The notes: a model not told the origin generated them from the letters alone. DNA of 64,000 nucleotides from Thermodesulfobacteriaceae bacterium (GCA_025062245.1 JANXAD010000001.1:29508-93507), one strand, 5' to 3'. Counted from the stretch's first letter, positions 45,151-53,744 are shown. A program made the numbers and translations.

Positions 45151-45856
45151 CCAATCTTTTACTTAAAAAAAGCCCCAATTCAAAAAGTAAGTAAAGAGGT
45201 AAAGCTAAAAGCATCATATTAAAGGCATCGGGAGTTGGAGTTATAATAGCAGAAAAAACAGCTATCACAAAAAAAATTTCCCTCCGATAAGAAGAAATTT
45301 TATGGGGATTTAAAAGTTGACAAAAACTTAAAAAACAAATTATTAAGGGGAGCTCAAAAAGAAGACCAAAGGCTAAAAGAAAAAAACTAAAAAAACTTAC
45401 CAAGTGCTCTAAGGAAATAGCAGGTTCTAATTTTTCAGTTTTAAAGGAAAGTAAAAATTGAATTCCGTAGGGAAGGCTTATTTTATAGGCAAAAAAAATT
45501 CCTAAATAAAAAAGAAGGATTCCTAAAAGAAAAAAGAAAACCAAACCTTTTTTGTGAAAGGAAAAATTTAGAGAAAATAAAAAATCTAATAAATTAAAAA
45601 ATATATACCATAAAAAAGGAAAAAAGAGAAGAAAGGTAAGAAGAAAGGAAAATTTGAGCATAGCCACTAGGGGTTCGGTCACACTAAAAAAAACTATCTT
45701 TGTTCCCAAACTTCTTTGCAAAAAGTCTAAACCATAAGGAGAAAAATAAAAATTTATACCCCAAGTAAAAATCATTAATCCCAATAAAAAAAGATTTTTT
45801 TTTCTTTTAAAACTAAAAAAATTTCTAAAAAAATACTTAATTTTAGAAAAAAGCAT
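45140..45856 (-). CDS. tatC: Twin-arginine translocase subunit TatC
   Basis: A 238-residue membrane protein with six hydrophobic helices. Matches to the family include YGIQFLLSF, SFFSFFLLAFGLLFELPLII in the third/fourth helix region, YRREIFFVIAVFSAIITPT and the following PDAFNMMLLALPLYLLFELG. TatC recognises twin-arginine signals of folded proteins; the FeS protein at 54673-55431 carries such a signal. No tatA/B is visible in the window. It directly abuts purQ. Confidence 0.92.
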   Translation of the reverse strand: MLFSKIKYFFRNFFSFKRKKNLFLLGLMIFTWGINFYFSPYGLDFLQRSLGTKIVFFSVTEPLVAMLKFSFLLTFLLFFPFLWYIFFNLLDFLFSLNFSFHKKGLVFFFLLGILLFYLGIFFAYKISLPYGIQFLLSFKTEKLEPAISLEHLVSFFSFFLLAFGLLFELPLIICFLSFCQLLNPHKISSYRREIFFVIAVFSAIITPTPDAFNMMLLALPLYLLFELGLFLSKRLVRR

Positions 45857-46666
45857 TTAGAGGAGATTAGATTTTACCCAGTTTACAGCATTTTCAAAGA
45901 TTAAGAGCCCTTGAGCCATTTGATTTTTTTCTCTAACCCATCTGGGATGGTTAGTGTAGTGATTAAAGGCTTCAGGATGGGGCATAAGACCAAAAATTCT
46001 ACCTGTAGGATCGGTAATACCTGCCACACCTTCTGGAGAACCATTAGGATTAAAGGGATACTCTTCAGTGATTTCCTTAGTATGGGGATTTATATATTGC
46101 AAAGCCACCTGATGATTTTTTTTAAGTTCTTCTAAAATTTCTTGACTTTCAGGAACAAACTTTCCTTCTCCATGCCTTACCGGAAGATATAAAATCTCAA
46201 GGTTTTTTAGGAAAACACAAGGGGTTTTAGGATGAACCTTAAGAGAAACCCATCTATCTTCAAATTTTCCCGAGTCATTATAAGTAAGGGAGACCTTCCT
46301 CTGCCCTAAATACTTTCCTCCGGGAAGTAATCCCATTTTCACTAAAAGTTGAAAGCCATTACAAATTCCTAAAATAAGTCCTCCTTTTTCTAAAAATCTT
46401 AAAATTTCTTCCCACATAGAAACTCTATTCTTAATTTTTAAAAATCTAAACCTATGAGCACAGGCTTGAGCTGAACCAAGATGATCTCCATCTAAAAACC
46501 CTCCTGGGAAGCATATTATATGGTAATCTAAGAGGCTCTTTTCTCCTGAAAAGATTTCAGAAAGATGAACTATTTCCGAAGAAGCCCCTACTACTTTAAA
46601 AGCATAGTTAGTTTCTACTTCACAATTTATACCATATCCCCAAAGAATAAGCACTTTAACCTTCAT
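45857..46666 (-). CDS. purQ: Phosphoribosylformylglycinamidine synthase glutaminase subunit
   Basis: Class I glutamine amidotransferase subunit of FGAM synthase, 269 residues. Motifs are VLILWGYGINCEVETNYAF, FPGGFLDGDHLGS, the nucleophile Cys in LILGICNGFQLLVKMGLLPG, and the catalytic His in GLMPHPEAFNHY. It supplies ammonia for purine synthesis with PurL and PurS, which are not in the window. The ATG is preceded by AGAAGGA. The upstream region contains an IS5-like fragment. Confidence 0.94.
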   Translation of the reverse strand: MKVKVLILWGYGINCEVETNYAFKVVGASSEIVHLSEIFSGEKSLLDYHIICFPGGFLDGDHLGSAQACAHRFRFLKIKNRVSMWEEILRFLEKGGLILGICNGFQLLVKMGLLPGGKYLGQRKVSLTYNDSGKFEDRWVSLKVHPKTPCVFLKNLEILYLPVRHGEGKFVPESQEILEELKKNHQVALQYINPHTKEITEEYPFNPNGSPEGVAGITDPTGRIFGLMPHPEAFNHYTNHPRWVREKNQMAQGLLIFENAVNWVKSNLL

Positions 46667-46689
46667 AAATTCCTTCTAAATTTAACACA

Positions 46690-46838
46690 CCTCTTAGGAC
46701 TTACAACTATCTATTGTTGAAGAATCTGGCAACCCCTTTCCTTAACTAAGCCCTAACACTTGAAAAAACTCCTTGTCTTTTCTATAATTCTATCTTAAAA
46801 TCTTCTTGAAACCATTGAATTTTCCAAAGGTTTCATTT
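46690..46838 (-). mobile_element. IS5-like transposase fragment (short copy)
   Basis: The minus strand aligns with 53830-53975: both share CAAGTGTTAGG, GCCAGATYCTTCAAC and AAGACAAGGAG-type stretches. The encoded peptide is LGLxxxxxxPDSST-like, the DDE/IS5 N-terminal motif, with stops. It fills the purQ-rluD gap and reaches to within a few bases of the rluD ATG. Confidence 0.65.
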
Positions 46839-46844
46839 TATAAA

Positions 46845-47786
46845 ATGGAGGAAATTTCTTATAAAGAAATCTATACTTTTAAAGTTTCAGAAAAGGAAGT
46901 AGGCTTAAGATTAGATTCCTTTATAAAAACCAAACTCTCCTCTTGGAGTAGAAATAGAATTCAAAATTTAGTGGAAGATAAAAGGGTTTTAGTAAATGGA
47001 AAATTAGTTAAACCCAGTTATAAAGTTAAAAAGGATGACCAAGTGGAGATAAGAGTTCCTCTGGAAAGGGAATGGGAAATAGTTCCTCAGGAGGTTCCCT
47101 TTGAAATCTTATACGAAGATAAAGACTTAGCAGTAATTGTAAAACCTTCAGGAATGGTAGTTCATCCTTCGGCAGGTCATTGGGAAAAAACCTTAGTTCA
47201 CGGACTAATGAGTAAGCTAAAAAATTTATCTGGAATAGGAGGAAAACTAAGACCAGGAATAGTTCACCGCTTAGACAAGGATACTTCAGGAGTCATGCTT
47301 GTCGCTAAAAATGACTTTACTCATCAAAAATTAGTAGAAGCTTTTAAAAAAAGGGAAATTGAAAAAATTTATTATGCTTTAGTTTTCGGTCATCCTAACT
47401 TTAAAGAAAAAATAATTAAAACCTATTTAGGAAGACATCCTGTTTATCGAAAAAAAATAGCTGTTTTAAAAGATAAAGGACGCTTAGCTATTACCTGGTG
47501 TCAAGTAATAGAACTTCTTTTTAAAAGTGCTTTACTCTTGGTTAAACCTCTTACCGGAAGAACGCATCAAATAAGGGTTCATCTTTCCTTTCTTGGACAT
47601 CCTATCCTTGGTGATCCTATCTATGGAGGACTAAAATATGAAATTCCCTCTCCTCCAAGACTTATGCTTCATGCCTATCAAATTTCCTTTTCTCATCCCC
47701 GCACCCTTGAAAAACTCACTTTTAAAGCTGAACTTCCAGAAGATTTCAAAACCTATATAAAAACTTTGAAAAATAAAAAAAGTTAA
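46845..47786 (+). CDS. rluD: 23S rRNA pseudouridine synthase, RluD-like
   Basis: About 313 residues. The N-terminal S4 RNA-binding domain reads GLRLDSFIKTKLSSWSRNRI then QNLVEDKRVLVNG. The catalytic domain has the aspartate motif GIVHRLDKDTSGVMLVAK and LTGRTHQIRVHLSFLGHPIL. The family makes pseudouridines in 23S rRNA helix 69. I choose the ATG at 46845 rather than the in-frame TTG at 46806 because the sequence before 46840 is homologous to an IS5-like remnant. The exact target positions are inferred. Confidence 0.92.
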   Translation: MEEISYKEIYTFKVSEKEVGLRLDSFIKTKLSSWSRNRIQNLVEDKRVLVNGKLVKPSYKVKKDDQVEIRVPLEREWEIVPQEVPFEILYEDKDLAVIVKPSGMVVHPSAGHWEKTLVHGLMSKLKNLSGIGGKLRPGIVHRLDKDTSGVMLVAKNDFTHQKLVEAFKKREIEKIYYALVFGHPNFKEKIIKTYLGRHPVYRKKIAVLKDKGRLAITWCQVIELLFKSALLLVKPLTGRTHQIRVHLSFLGHPILGDPIYGGLKYEIPSPPRLMLHAYQISFSHPRTLEKLTFKAELPEDFKTYIKTLKNKKS

Positions 47787-47832
47787 CCACTTAATAAAGT
47801 AATAAATAACTTTTCTTACTTTACACACATAT

Positions 47833-47864
47833 CCTTACATAAAGGCTTCCTTACATAAAGGCTT
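47833..47864. repeat. Two-copy 16-bp tandem repeat
   Basis: CCTTACATAAAGGCTT occurs twice back to back (47833-47848 and 47849-47864). The rest of the 47787-48029 gap shows no convincing gene on either strand. Confidence 0.7.
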
Positions 47865-48029
47865 CCCAAAATTTGAATACTTATGACCTTACCTTCTATC
47901 CTTTCTCCTCCAAAAACTTGAAAAAGCCACACCCAAAGTTATGGGAAACAATCCACTTTTTATTAAATTTCCACTTCTCCATAAGTTCCGTCTCCTTAAG
48001 AGAAATCTTAAAAGGCTATACAAAAGGAT

Positions 48030-48359
48030 ATGAATACGCGCTTTGAGGCTATAAATGCCCGTTTTGAAGCTATGAATGCCCGTTTTGAGGCCATGAATAT
48101 GCGTTTTGAGGCTATGGAAAGAAGATTTAATTTTTTGCAGTGGCTCATTGTAGGAGGATTTTCCCTCTTAGGAATTCTTCTTACTTTAATTAAATTAGGT
48201 TACTATGAATTAGGAGGCTATAATAGAAAGTTAAAGATTATTTTCTCCTCTCACTTAAGGAGGTGCTTTTTAGTATACTTTTTTACTTTGCTTATAACCC
48301 CCCTTTTAACCCTCTTTCACACCCGTTTGATTACTTTCATCCACTACTTTAGAAATTGA
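48030..48359 (+). CDS. Small membrane protein with MNARFEA heptad repeats
   Basis: A 109-residue predicted protein. Four seven-residue repeats (MNTRFEA, INARFEA, MNARFEA, MNMRFEA, then MERRF) form a coiled coil encoded by 21-bp DNA repeats. A transmembrane helix follows (LQWLIVGGFSLLGILLTLI). The last 50 residues contain a second hydrophobic stretch that does not look like the usual ending of this protein type. Upstream, another frame reads LREILKGYTKG, typical of the start of such proteins, so a frameshift near 48028 may have removed the true N-terminus. Function unknown; it may be a remnant. Confidence 0.5.
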   Translation: MNTRFEAINARFEAMNARFEAMNMRFEAMERRFNFLQWLIVGGFSLLGILLTLIKLGYYELGGYNRKLKIIFSSHLRRCFLVYFFTLLITPLLTLFHTRLITFIHYFRN

Positions 48360-48600
48360 TAGGGCAAGCCTTTCCCATAACTCATCCCATAACTCACAAA
48401 TCCTTGAGAATTAAGACAATTTATTTGGTAAGTTAAGAAGATGGGTAGGAGGTATGCAGAAAGGAAGATTAGGAATTCTGCGAAGAAAATAGTAGAGAGG
48501 ATTAAGAGATATAAAGAAGGAGGAATATGGTGATAATAGAGTTAAAAAAGTTATTACAGAAAAAAATTTTATATAAAAATTTGACACTATGACAAATAAA
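48360..48600. other. Non-coding debris between the heptad-repeat gene and tRNA-Arg
   Basis: This stretch has one 30-codon plus-strand frame (ATG at 48441, MGRRYAERKIRNSAKKIVER, ending TGA at 48531-48533). It is basic and could be a transposase fragment, but I cannot assign it. No promoter, terminator or complete gene is evident. Confidence 0.4.
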
Positions 48601-48673
48601 CGGGCTTGGGGGGATTTGAACCCCCGACACCTGGCTCCGGAGGCCAGTGCTCTGTCCCCTGAGCTACAAGCCC
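48601..48673 (-). tRNA. tRNA-Arg (anticodon CCG)
   Basis: The 73-nt minus-strand cloverleaf folds fully: acceptor GGGCTTG/CAAGCCC, D-stem GCTC/GAGC, anticodon stem CTGGC/GCCAG around loop CTCCGGA (anticodon CCG, codon CGG), and T-stem GGGGG/CCCCC with loop TTCAAAT. Discriminator base is G; CCA is not encoded. It begins 4 bp after the stop codon of the DUF2703 gene, so it is probably processed from the gatB-thyX operon transcript. Confidence 0.95.
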
Positions 48674-48677
48674 TTCC

Positions 48678-49061
48678 TTAAAAACTCTCCCAAAGAGCCT
48701 TTAGTCCAGCCCTTACTATAAGCTCATAAGGAATAATTTCTTGAACTTCACCCTCTACTTCTATAGCTCTACAATAAAAATCCCCACATACATCACAACA
48801 TTTGGTAGAAGTATTCTTCAGCCCCAGCCACTCCTCTAACAACCTTCCGTTAATCCATATTTCGTTTGATTTCAAAGGATTAAGCTTAAAATCTTCAGGT
48901 CCTATAATCTCCTCTTCCAAGGATACCTCCACACCTAAAGGCTTGGCTACTTCCTTTAGTAAATTTATAGCTTTATTTAATTCCTTTCCGGTTTCAGAAC
49001 ATCTTAAACAAGTCTCACCGTTTATTTCCAAGTGTCGCCACTTAATAGACAACCTTTCCAT
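48678..49061 (-). CDS. DUF2703 family protein
   Basis: About 127 residues from the ATG at 49061, which has GGGAGGA nine bases upstream; an in-frame start at 49094 would overlap thyX. It begins MERLSIKWRHLEINGETCLR then CSETGKEL, and contains NEIWINGRLLEEWLG and a cysteine cluster TKCCDVCGDFYCRAIE. The pattern matches DUF2703, a family without a settled function; the CxxC and CCxxC groups suggest metal or thiol chemistry in a thioredoxin-like setting. It lies between thyX and tRNA-Arg. Confidence 0.78.
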   Translation of the reverse strand: MERLSIKWRHLEINGETCLRCSETGKELNKAINLLKEVAKPLGVEVSLEEEIIGPEDFKLNPLKSNEIWINGRLLEEWLGLKNTSTKCCDVCGDFYCRAIEVEGEVQEIIPYELIVRAGLKALWESF

Positions 49062-49080
49062 CTTAACTTTTCCTCCCTTT

Positions 49081-50049
49081 TCATTTTTCTTCAAATAAAT
49101 TTTCCTTAAGCAAGAAGGCTAAATTTTTTATTTCTTCTTGAACTTGAGGAAGAGCTCTTTTACTTACAAAGTCCTCCCATACGAGTAAAGGACCTGTAGC
49201 TAAAAGAGTAGTAGTAACACCTTGAGGAATAACCAATCTGGCAGACTCCTTTTTTACTTCTACACAAAGTTCTTGATAAATTTTTAAAGAATTTAAAATT
49301 ATTTCCTTATATCTTTTAAAACAATCTTCTGAAAAACCGGAAGGAACTATAAACTTTTCTACCTTAGTATAACGATGGGATCTTTGATTAAAGTTAAGCC
49401 AAGTGTGTCTTACAAATTGATGGGAAAAAACTCGAGAAAGGTTATGCACTATTACTCCTATCCATCTTAAAGGAAAATCTTTTTTACTTTCTATAATGAT
49501 TACCTCAGGAGTTGCCCAAGGACTTTCTTCTTTATTTAAGCCTTCCTTTCCCAATTTTTCTAAAAAAAGACCTGAAAAATTTCCTTCGTAGATTTTAACC
49601 CAGTTTTTAAAAATTTTTATTTTCATTTCCTCTAAATTAGGTTTTATACTTATAAGATTTTCAAAAATGTTTTCTTCTAAATTTTCGGCAAAATGTCTTA
49701 AATTGAAAAGAGCCCATCGGTCTTCTTCATCCCAAAAAACTTTATAAAAACTTTTAGCTATCTCATATTTTTCCCTTTCGGAAAAGTTACTAAGAGAGAC
49801 AGGCACAGGTGTGTGAGCAAAAACACTAAAGTGTTTTTGGGTCTTTAGATGTACTAAAAATTTTACCAATTTCAAGTGGTCTCTAAATTTTTCTTCTTGG
49901 AAAATAGCTAAAGGATGGGTTTCGGCATAACAAATACGGGCTCCTAAATAGCTAAACCAAATAAAGGAAGGAAGAAAAGACCAATCCGCTTGAGAATAAA
50001 CCTTTAAAATCAGTTTTTTCTGAAGAGTTTTAAGTTGAGAAAGGTTCAT
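49081..50049 (-). CDS. thyX: Flavin-dependent thymidylate synthase ThyX, long variant
   Basis: About 322 residues, longer than the common 220-250. It makes dTMP from dUMP using methylene-THF and FAD. The N-terminal pattern GARICYAETHP and FSVFAHTPVPVSLS are family-like. The signature reads RHTWLNFNQRSHRY, where canonical ThyX has RHR-x7-S; the third residue is Thr, while the Ser and the RY are kept. The ATG at 50049 has GGAGG 11 bases upstream; a TTG at 50076 is an alternative. It overlaps dut by 20 bp, giving a compact dUMP-to-dTMP pair. Confidence 0.85.
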   Translation of the reverse strand: MNLSQLKTLQKKLILKVYSQADWSFLPSFIWFSYLGARICYAETHPLAIFQEEKFRDHLKLVKFLVHLKTQKHFSVFAHTPVPVSLSNFSEREKYEIAKSFYKVFWDEEDRWALFNLRHFAENLEENIFENLISIKPNLEEMKIKIFKNWVKIYEGNFSGLFLEKLGKEGLNKEESPWATPEVIIIESKKDFPLRWIGVIVHNLSRVFSHQFVRHTWLNFNQRSHRYTKVEKFIVPSGFSEDCFKRYKEIILNSLKIYQELCVEVKKESARLVIPQGVTTTLLATGPLLVWEDFVSKRALPQVQEEIKNLAFLLKENLFEEK

Positions 50050-50494
50050 CTTTTTGATAGCCTCCGCTTGACCCAAATCCCCCCCTGGAAATTTCTTGGA
50101 GAGGTTCTTGAATTTCTTCTATTTCTGGAAAGATTATCCTTAGGAAAACAGCCTGGGCAATTTTTTCGTAAGCCTTAATAATTACCTCTTTTTCTCCTAA
50201 GTTTAAAAGGGGAATTTTTACTTCATCCTCTTTTCCACAGTAGTCAAAGTCTATAATTCCAGCTGAATTAGGCATAATAAGGTTTTTTTTTTGAAAAAGG
50301 GAAGAACGGGGAAAAATAAAAAGAGCGTAGGGAAATTGAGTTTGAATGACCAAACCCGTTCTTACTAATCTAAATTCCTTGGGAGGAATAACGGTTTCCT
50401 CTAAGGAAAACAGATCATAACCTATAGAAGAAGGAGTAGCCTTTTCAGGAAGCCTGGCTCGAAAATCCTTTTTCCAAATCTTCACTTTAATCAA
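50030..50494 (-). CDS. dut: dUTP diphosphatase
   Basis: A trimeric-type dUTPase of 154 residues that makes dUMP and keeps uracil out of DNA. All five motifs are visible: SSIGYDLFS, PRSSLF, NSAGIIDFDYCGKEDEVKIP (motif 3 around the uracil pocket), YEKIAQAVFLR, and the C-terminal RGGFGSSGG. The start is a TTG with GAGGAG about 10 bp before it; a GTG three codons later is possible. It lies 4 bp after rex. Confidence 0.92.
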   Translation of the reverse strand: MIKVKIWKKDFRARLPEKATPSSIGYDLFSLEETVIPPKEFRLVRTGLVIQTQFPYALFIFPRSSLFQKKNLIMPNSAGIIDFDYCGKEDEVKIPLLNLGEKEVIIKAYEKIAQAVFLRIIFPEIEEIQEPLQEISRGGFGSSGGYQKDEPFST

Positions 50495-50498
50495 TTAA

Positions 50499-51134
50499 TT
50501 ATTTCTCCTCATAGAGTTTTAAAAAGTAGGAAAGCTTAGTTAAAATAAAAGGAAAGGAAAAATTTTCAATTTTTATTTTCTCATTTTCTGAAAAAAGAGG
50601 GACATTACTTAAATTTAGAATAGCCTTGATTCCTTCCCTTAAAAAGGTTTCTAAATATAATTCTGGGGTTTCATCTGCAGTAATAACTCCTATATCTACT
50701 CTAATATTTCTTACTACATAGGAGATTTGAGAAAGATTATAAACAGAAAGACCACTATATACCTTACCGATATATTCATCTCGGGTATCAAAGACAGCCA
50801 TAAAATTAAATCCCTCTTTAAAAAGTTGGGAATTTTCTAATAAAAAATTAGCTAAGGGATTAATACCCCCCAAAATTAAATTCCACTCATGATTTCTTCC
50901 TAAGAACTTCTTAAGACTATACTTTAAACTTTTAACACTATAACCTACTCCTTTAGTTCCTAAATTTCCTACAAAACTTAAATCCTTTCTAAGTTGAGCA
51001 GAATTTACACCACACCTACGAGCTAAATCTTCTGAACTTATGGGATCAATTTTTTCCCTTTCTAAATATTCTAAAACTCTTAAATAGATAATTAATCTCT
51101 GAAGGGTATTTTCGGGTAACTCTTTAACTTTCAT
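50499..51134 (-). CDS. rex: Redox-sensing transcriptional repressor Rex
   Basis: A 211-residue protein. The N-terminal winged helix reads QRLIIYLRVLEYLEREKIDP then ISSEDLARRCGVNSAQLRKD, followed by LSFVGNLGTKGVGYSVKSL. The Rossmann domain binds NAD(H), with NLILGGINPLANFLL in place of the usual G-x-G-N-L-G pattern. Rex leaves its operators when NADH/NAD+ rises, controlling anaerobic energy genes. No clear Rex box was found in the window. It overlaps mtnA by 11 bp. Confidence 0.92.
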   Translation of the reverse strand: MKVKELPENTLQRLIIYLRVLEYLEREKIDPISSEDLARRCGVNSAQLRKDLSFVGNLGTKGVGYSVKSLKYSLKKFLGRNHEWNLILGGINPLANFLLENSQLFKEGFNFMAVFDTRDEYIGKVYSGLSVYNLSQISYVVRNIRVDIGVITADETPELYLETFLREGIKAILNLSNVPLFSENEKIKIENFSFPFILTKLSYFLKLYEEK

Positions 51135-52272
51135 TTCTATTATTATTTTCTAAAGCCAAAATTTTTTCAATACTTTTTTCATAGGGTGGGTAAAGAATAC
51201 CCTTTTCGGTAATAAAGGCAGTTATTAATTCTGCAGGAGTAACATCAAAGGCTAAATTACAGGCTCTACTTTTTAAAGGAGCAATTTTACTTTTAAAACA
51301 GGTTAAAACTTCCTTGGGATTTCTTTTTTCTATAGGAATTTCCTCTCCCTTTTCTAAACTTAAGTCAAAAGAAGAAGAAGGGGCAACTACAAAAAAGGGT
51401 ATCTTATGAAAATTAGCCAGAACTGCCAAACTATAGGTACCTATTTTATTGGCTGTATCTCCATTTTTAACAATTCTATCTGCTCCTACTATAACAGCTT
51501 GAATTACTCCTTTTTTCATTAAAAAACCAGCTGAATTATCCGTAATTAGGGTAAAAGGAATTTTCAATTTAAAAAGTTCCCAGGCCGTAAGTCTTGCTCC
51601 CTGAAGAAAGGGTCTGGTTTCATCAACAAAAATACCAATTTTTCTCTTCTCCTCATAGGCTTTTCTTATGACACCTAAGGCCGTTCCGTATCCACCAGTA
51701 GCTAAAGCTCCCGTATTACAATGGGTAAGAATCCCGCCCTCTGGGAGAATTTTTTTTCCATATTCCGCTATTTTTAAATTAGCCTTAAGGTCTTCCTCCC
51801 AAATTCTTAGAGCCTCCTTCTCCAAAAACTTATTTATCTCTTCTAAGTCAACTTTAGAGATCCTTTCAGGGAAAGATTTCAATATTTCGTAAGCCCTTTT
51901 TTTCATCCTTTCTACAGCCCAAGATAGATTTACAGCAGTGGGTCTGGCAGATACTAATAGGTTAGCCATTCTATTAAAAAAAACTTCCAACTTCCTCTTA
52001 GATAGATCTGCTTTTTTTAAGTCCTTTAAAAATTGTTTCAATCCCAAAACCCATCCTATAGCCCCACAAATTCCAATAGCTGGAGCTCCTCTTACTACCA
52101 TATCCTTAATAGCTTTTCTAACTTGTTGAACAGTTTCACATCTTACATACTTTTCAACTAAAGGTAGCTTTCTTTGGTCTAAAAGATAGAGAGCCTTTTC
52201 AGTCCAGTACCAAGTTTTAAGAATATCTGCCTCTTCTGGTTCTTTTATTCCTTCGCTTTTTAAGAAGTTCAT
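51124..52272 (-). CDS. mtnA: S-methyl-5-thioribose-1-phosphate isomerase
   Basis: A 382-residue enzyme of the methionine salvage pathway. Motifs are IKDMVVRGAPAIGICGAIGW, ARPTAVNLSWAVERM, the catalytic Cys region LTHCNTGALATGGYGTALG, DETRPFLQGARLTAWEL and the catalytic Asp in VGADRIVKNGDTANKIGTY. It could instead serve ribose-1,5-bisphosphate isomerisation, but the N-terminal half fits MtnA. The ATG overlaps the gatB stop by 4 bp. Confidence 0.93.
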   Translation of the reverse strand: MNFLKSEGIKEPEEADILKTWYWTEKALYLLDQRKLPLVEKYVRCETVQQVRKAIKDMVVRGAPAIGICGAIGWVLGLKQFLKDLKKADLSKRKLEVFFNRMANLLVSARPTAVNLSWAVERMKKRAYEILKSFPERISKVDLEEINKFLEKEALRIWEEDLKANLKIAEYGKKILPEGGILTHCNTGALATGGYGTALGVIRKAYEEKRKIGIFVDETRPFLQGARLTAWELFKLKIPFTLITDNSAGFLMKKGVIQAVIVGADRIVKNGDTANKIGTYSLAVLANFHKIPFFVVAPSSSFDLSLEKGEEIPIEKRNPKEVLTCFKSKIAPLKSRACNLAFDVTPAELITAFITEKGILYPPYEKSIEKILALENNNRNES

Positions 52273-53699
52273 CTCTCTAAAAGTTCCTCTAAAATTTTAT
52301 TTACTAATTTAGGATTAGCCTTCCCTTGAGTCTTTTTCATAACCTGCCCTACAAAAAATCCTAAAAGACCCTTTTTACCAGCCTTATACCTTTCCACTTC
52401 CTTAGGATTTTCTATTAAAACTGTTTCACATACTTCCTTTAATCTATCTTCTGAACTTTCTTGAATTAAGCCCCTTTCTTCTATCACTTTAAGAGGAACC
52501 AACCCCTTTTCATAAACTTCAGGAAAAACCTGTTTAGCTATAGTAATTGATATAAGACCTTTTTCTACTAAATTTAAAAGTTCTGCTAAGTTTTCTGGTT
52601 TTAAATTAGTTTCTGTTATATCCTTGCGGTCTCTATTTAAATACCTTAATACTTCTGTAAGAATAAAATTTGAAACTGACTTAGGATAGGGATGAAGTTT
52701 AACTGTTTCTTCAAAAAAATTAGCTAAACTTTTTTCCTCTGTTAAAATATCAGCTTCATAGGGAGTAAGAGAATAAGTTTCTATAAATCTTCTCCTTTTT
52801 ACTAAAGGAAGTTCTGGAAGCTCTTTTAACAACCTCTCAATTAAAGCTTCCTCTAATTTAATTTCAATTAGGTCTGGATCTGGAAAGTAACAGTAGTCGT
52901 GAGCCTCTTCTTTACCCCTCATGGGATGGGTGGTCTGGGTTGCTTCATCATAGAGTCGGGTTTCTTGAATAATGGCCTTTCCTTCTAAAAGAAGACCAAT
53001 TTGTCTTTTAATTTCATAGGCTAAAGCTTTTTCTACATGCTTAAAGGAATTCATATTTTTAAGCTCTACTTTGGTTCCAAATTCAAAACTTCCCTTAGGT
53101 TTGATAGAAACATTGGCATCACATCTAAGACTTCCTTCTTCCATATTTCCATCACAAATTTCAAGATAACGAAGAATACTTCTTAAGGTTTTAAGGTAAG
53201 CTACGGCCTCCTCAGGAGAAGATATTTCAGGTTTAGTAACAATCTCTAAAAGAGGAACCCCTGTTCTATTAAAGTCTACATAAGAAAAAGGCTGCTTTTC
53301 GTCATGGATCAACTTTCCAGCATCTTCTTCCAAGTGAATTCTTATTAAACCAATTCTTTTAGTCTTTCCATTAACTTCTATCTCTACCGCACCTTCCTCA
53401 GCTATAGGAAGTTCATATTGAGAAATCTGGTAACCCTTAGGTAAATCAGGATAGAAATAATTTTTGCGAGCCATAATAGAATAAAGATTTATTTTACATC
53501 CTAAGGCTAAGGCTAATTTAAGGGCATACTCTACAGCTTTTTTATTAATTACAGGTAAAACTCCCGGAAGTCCTGTACACACAGGACATATTTGAGTATT
53601 AGGTTCGCTCCCAAATTTGGTAGAACAAGAACAAAACATCTTACTTTCTGTACTTAATTGAGCATGAACTTCCAGCCCAATGACAGCTTCAAATTCCAT
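52269..53699 (-). CDS. gatB: Asp-tRNA(Asn)/Glu-tRNA(Gln) amidotransferase subunit B
   Basis: A 476-residue subunit of GatCAB, which amidates mischarged Glu-tRNA(Gln) or Asp-tRNA(Asn). It starts EFEAVIGLEVHAQLSTESKM, has cysteine zinc ligands FCSCSTKF and QICPVCTGLPGVLP, DFNRTGVPLLEIVTKPEISS, SLRCDANVSIKPKG, and a C-terminal YqeY-like tail (GFFVGQVMKKTQGKANPKLV). GatA and GatC are not in the window. It heads the gatB-mtnA-rex-dut-thyX-DUF2703-tRNA run and is preceded by GGAGG. Confidence 0.96.
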   Translation of the reverse strand: MEFEAVIGLEVHAQLSTESKMFCSCSTKFGSEPNTQICPVCTGLPGVLPVINKKAVEYALKLALALGCKINLYSIMARKNYFYPDLPKGYQISQYELPIAEEGAVEIEVNGKTKRIGLIRIHLEEDAGKLIHDEKQPFSYVDFNRTGVPLLEIVTKPEISSPEEAVAYLKTLRSILRYLEICDGNMEEGSLRCDANVSIKPKGSFEFGTKVELKNMNSFKHVEKALAYEIKRQIGLLLEGKAIIQETRLYDEATQTTHPMRGKEEAHDYCYFPDPDLIEIKLEEALIERLLKELPELPLVKRRRFIETYSLTPYEADILTEEKSLANFFEETVKLHPYPKSVSNFILTEVLRYLNRDRKDITETNLKPENLAELLNLVEKGLISITIAKQVFPEVYEKGLVPLKVIEERGLIQESSEDRLKEVCETVLIENPKEVERYKAGKKGLLGFFVGQVMKKTQGKANPKLVNKILEELLER

Positions 53700-53744
53700 A
53701 AAAGTAAGACCTCCTGCCTAACCTTATATCTTCAAATTTATTTA

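Noticed and set aside
47833..47864. Two 16-bp direct repeats as a CRISPR fragment
   Set aside because: No spacer between the copies, only two units, and no cas genes in the window.
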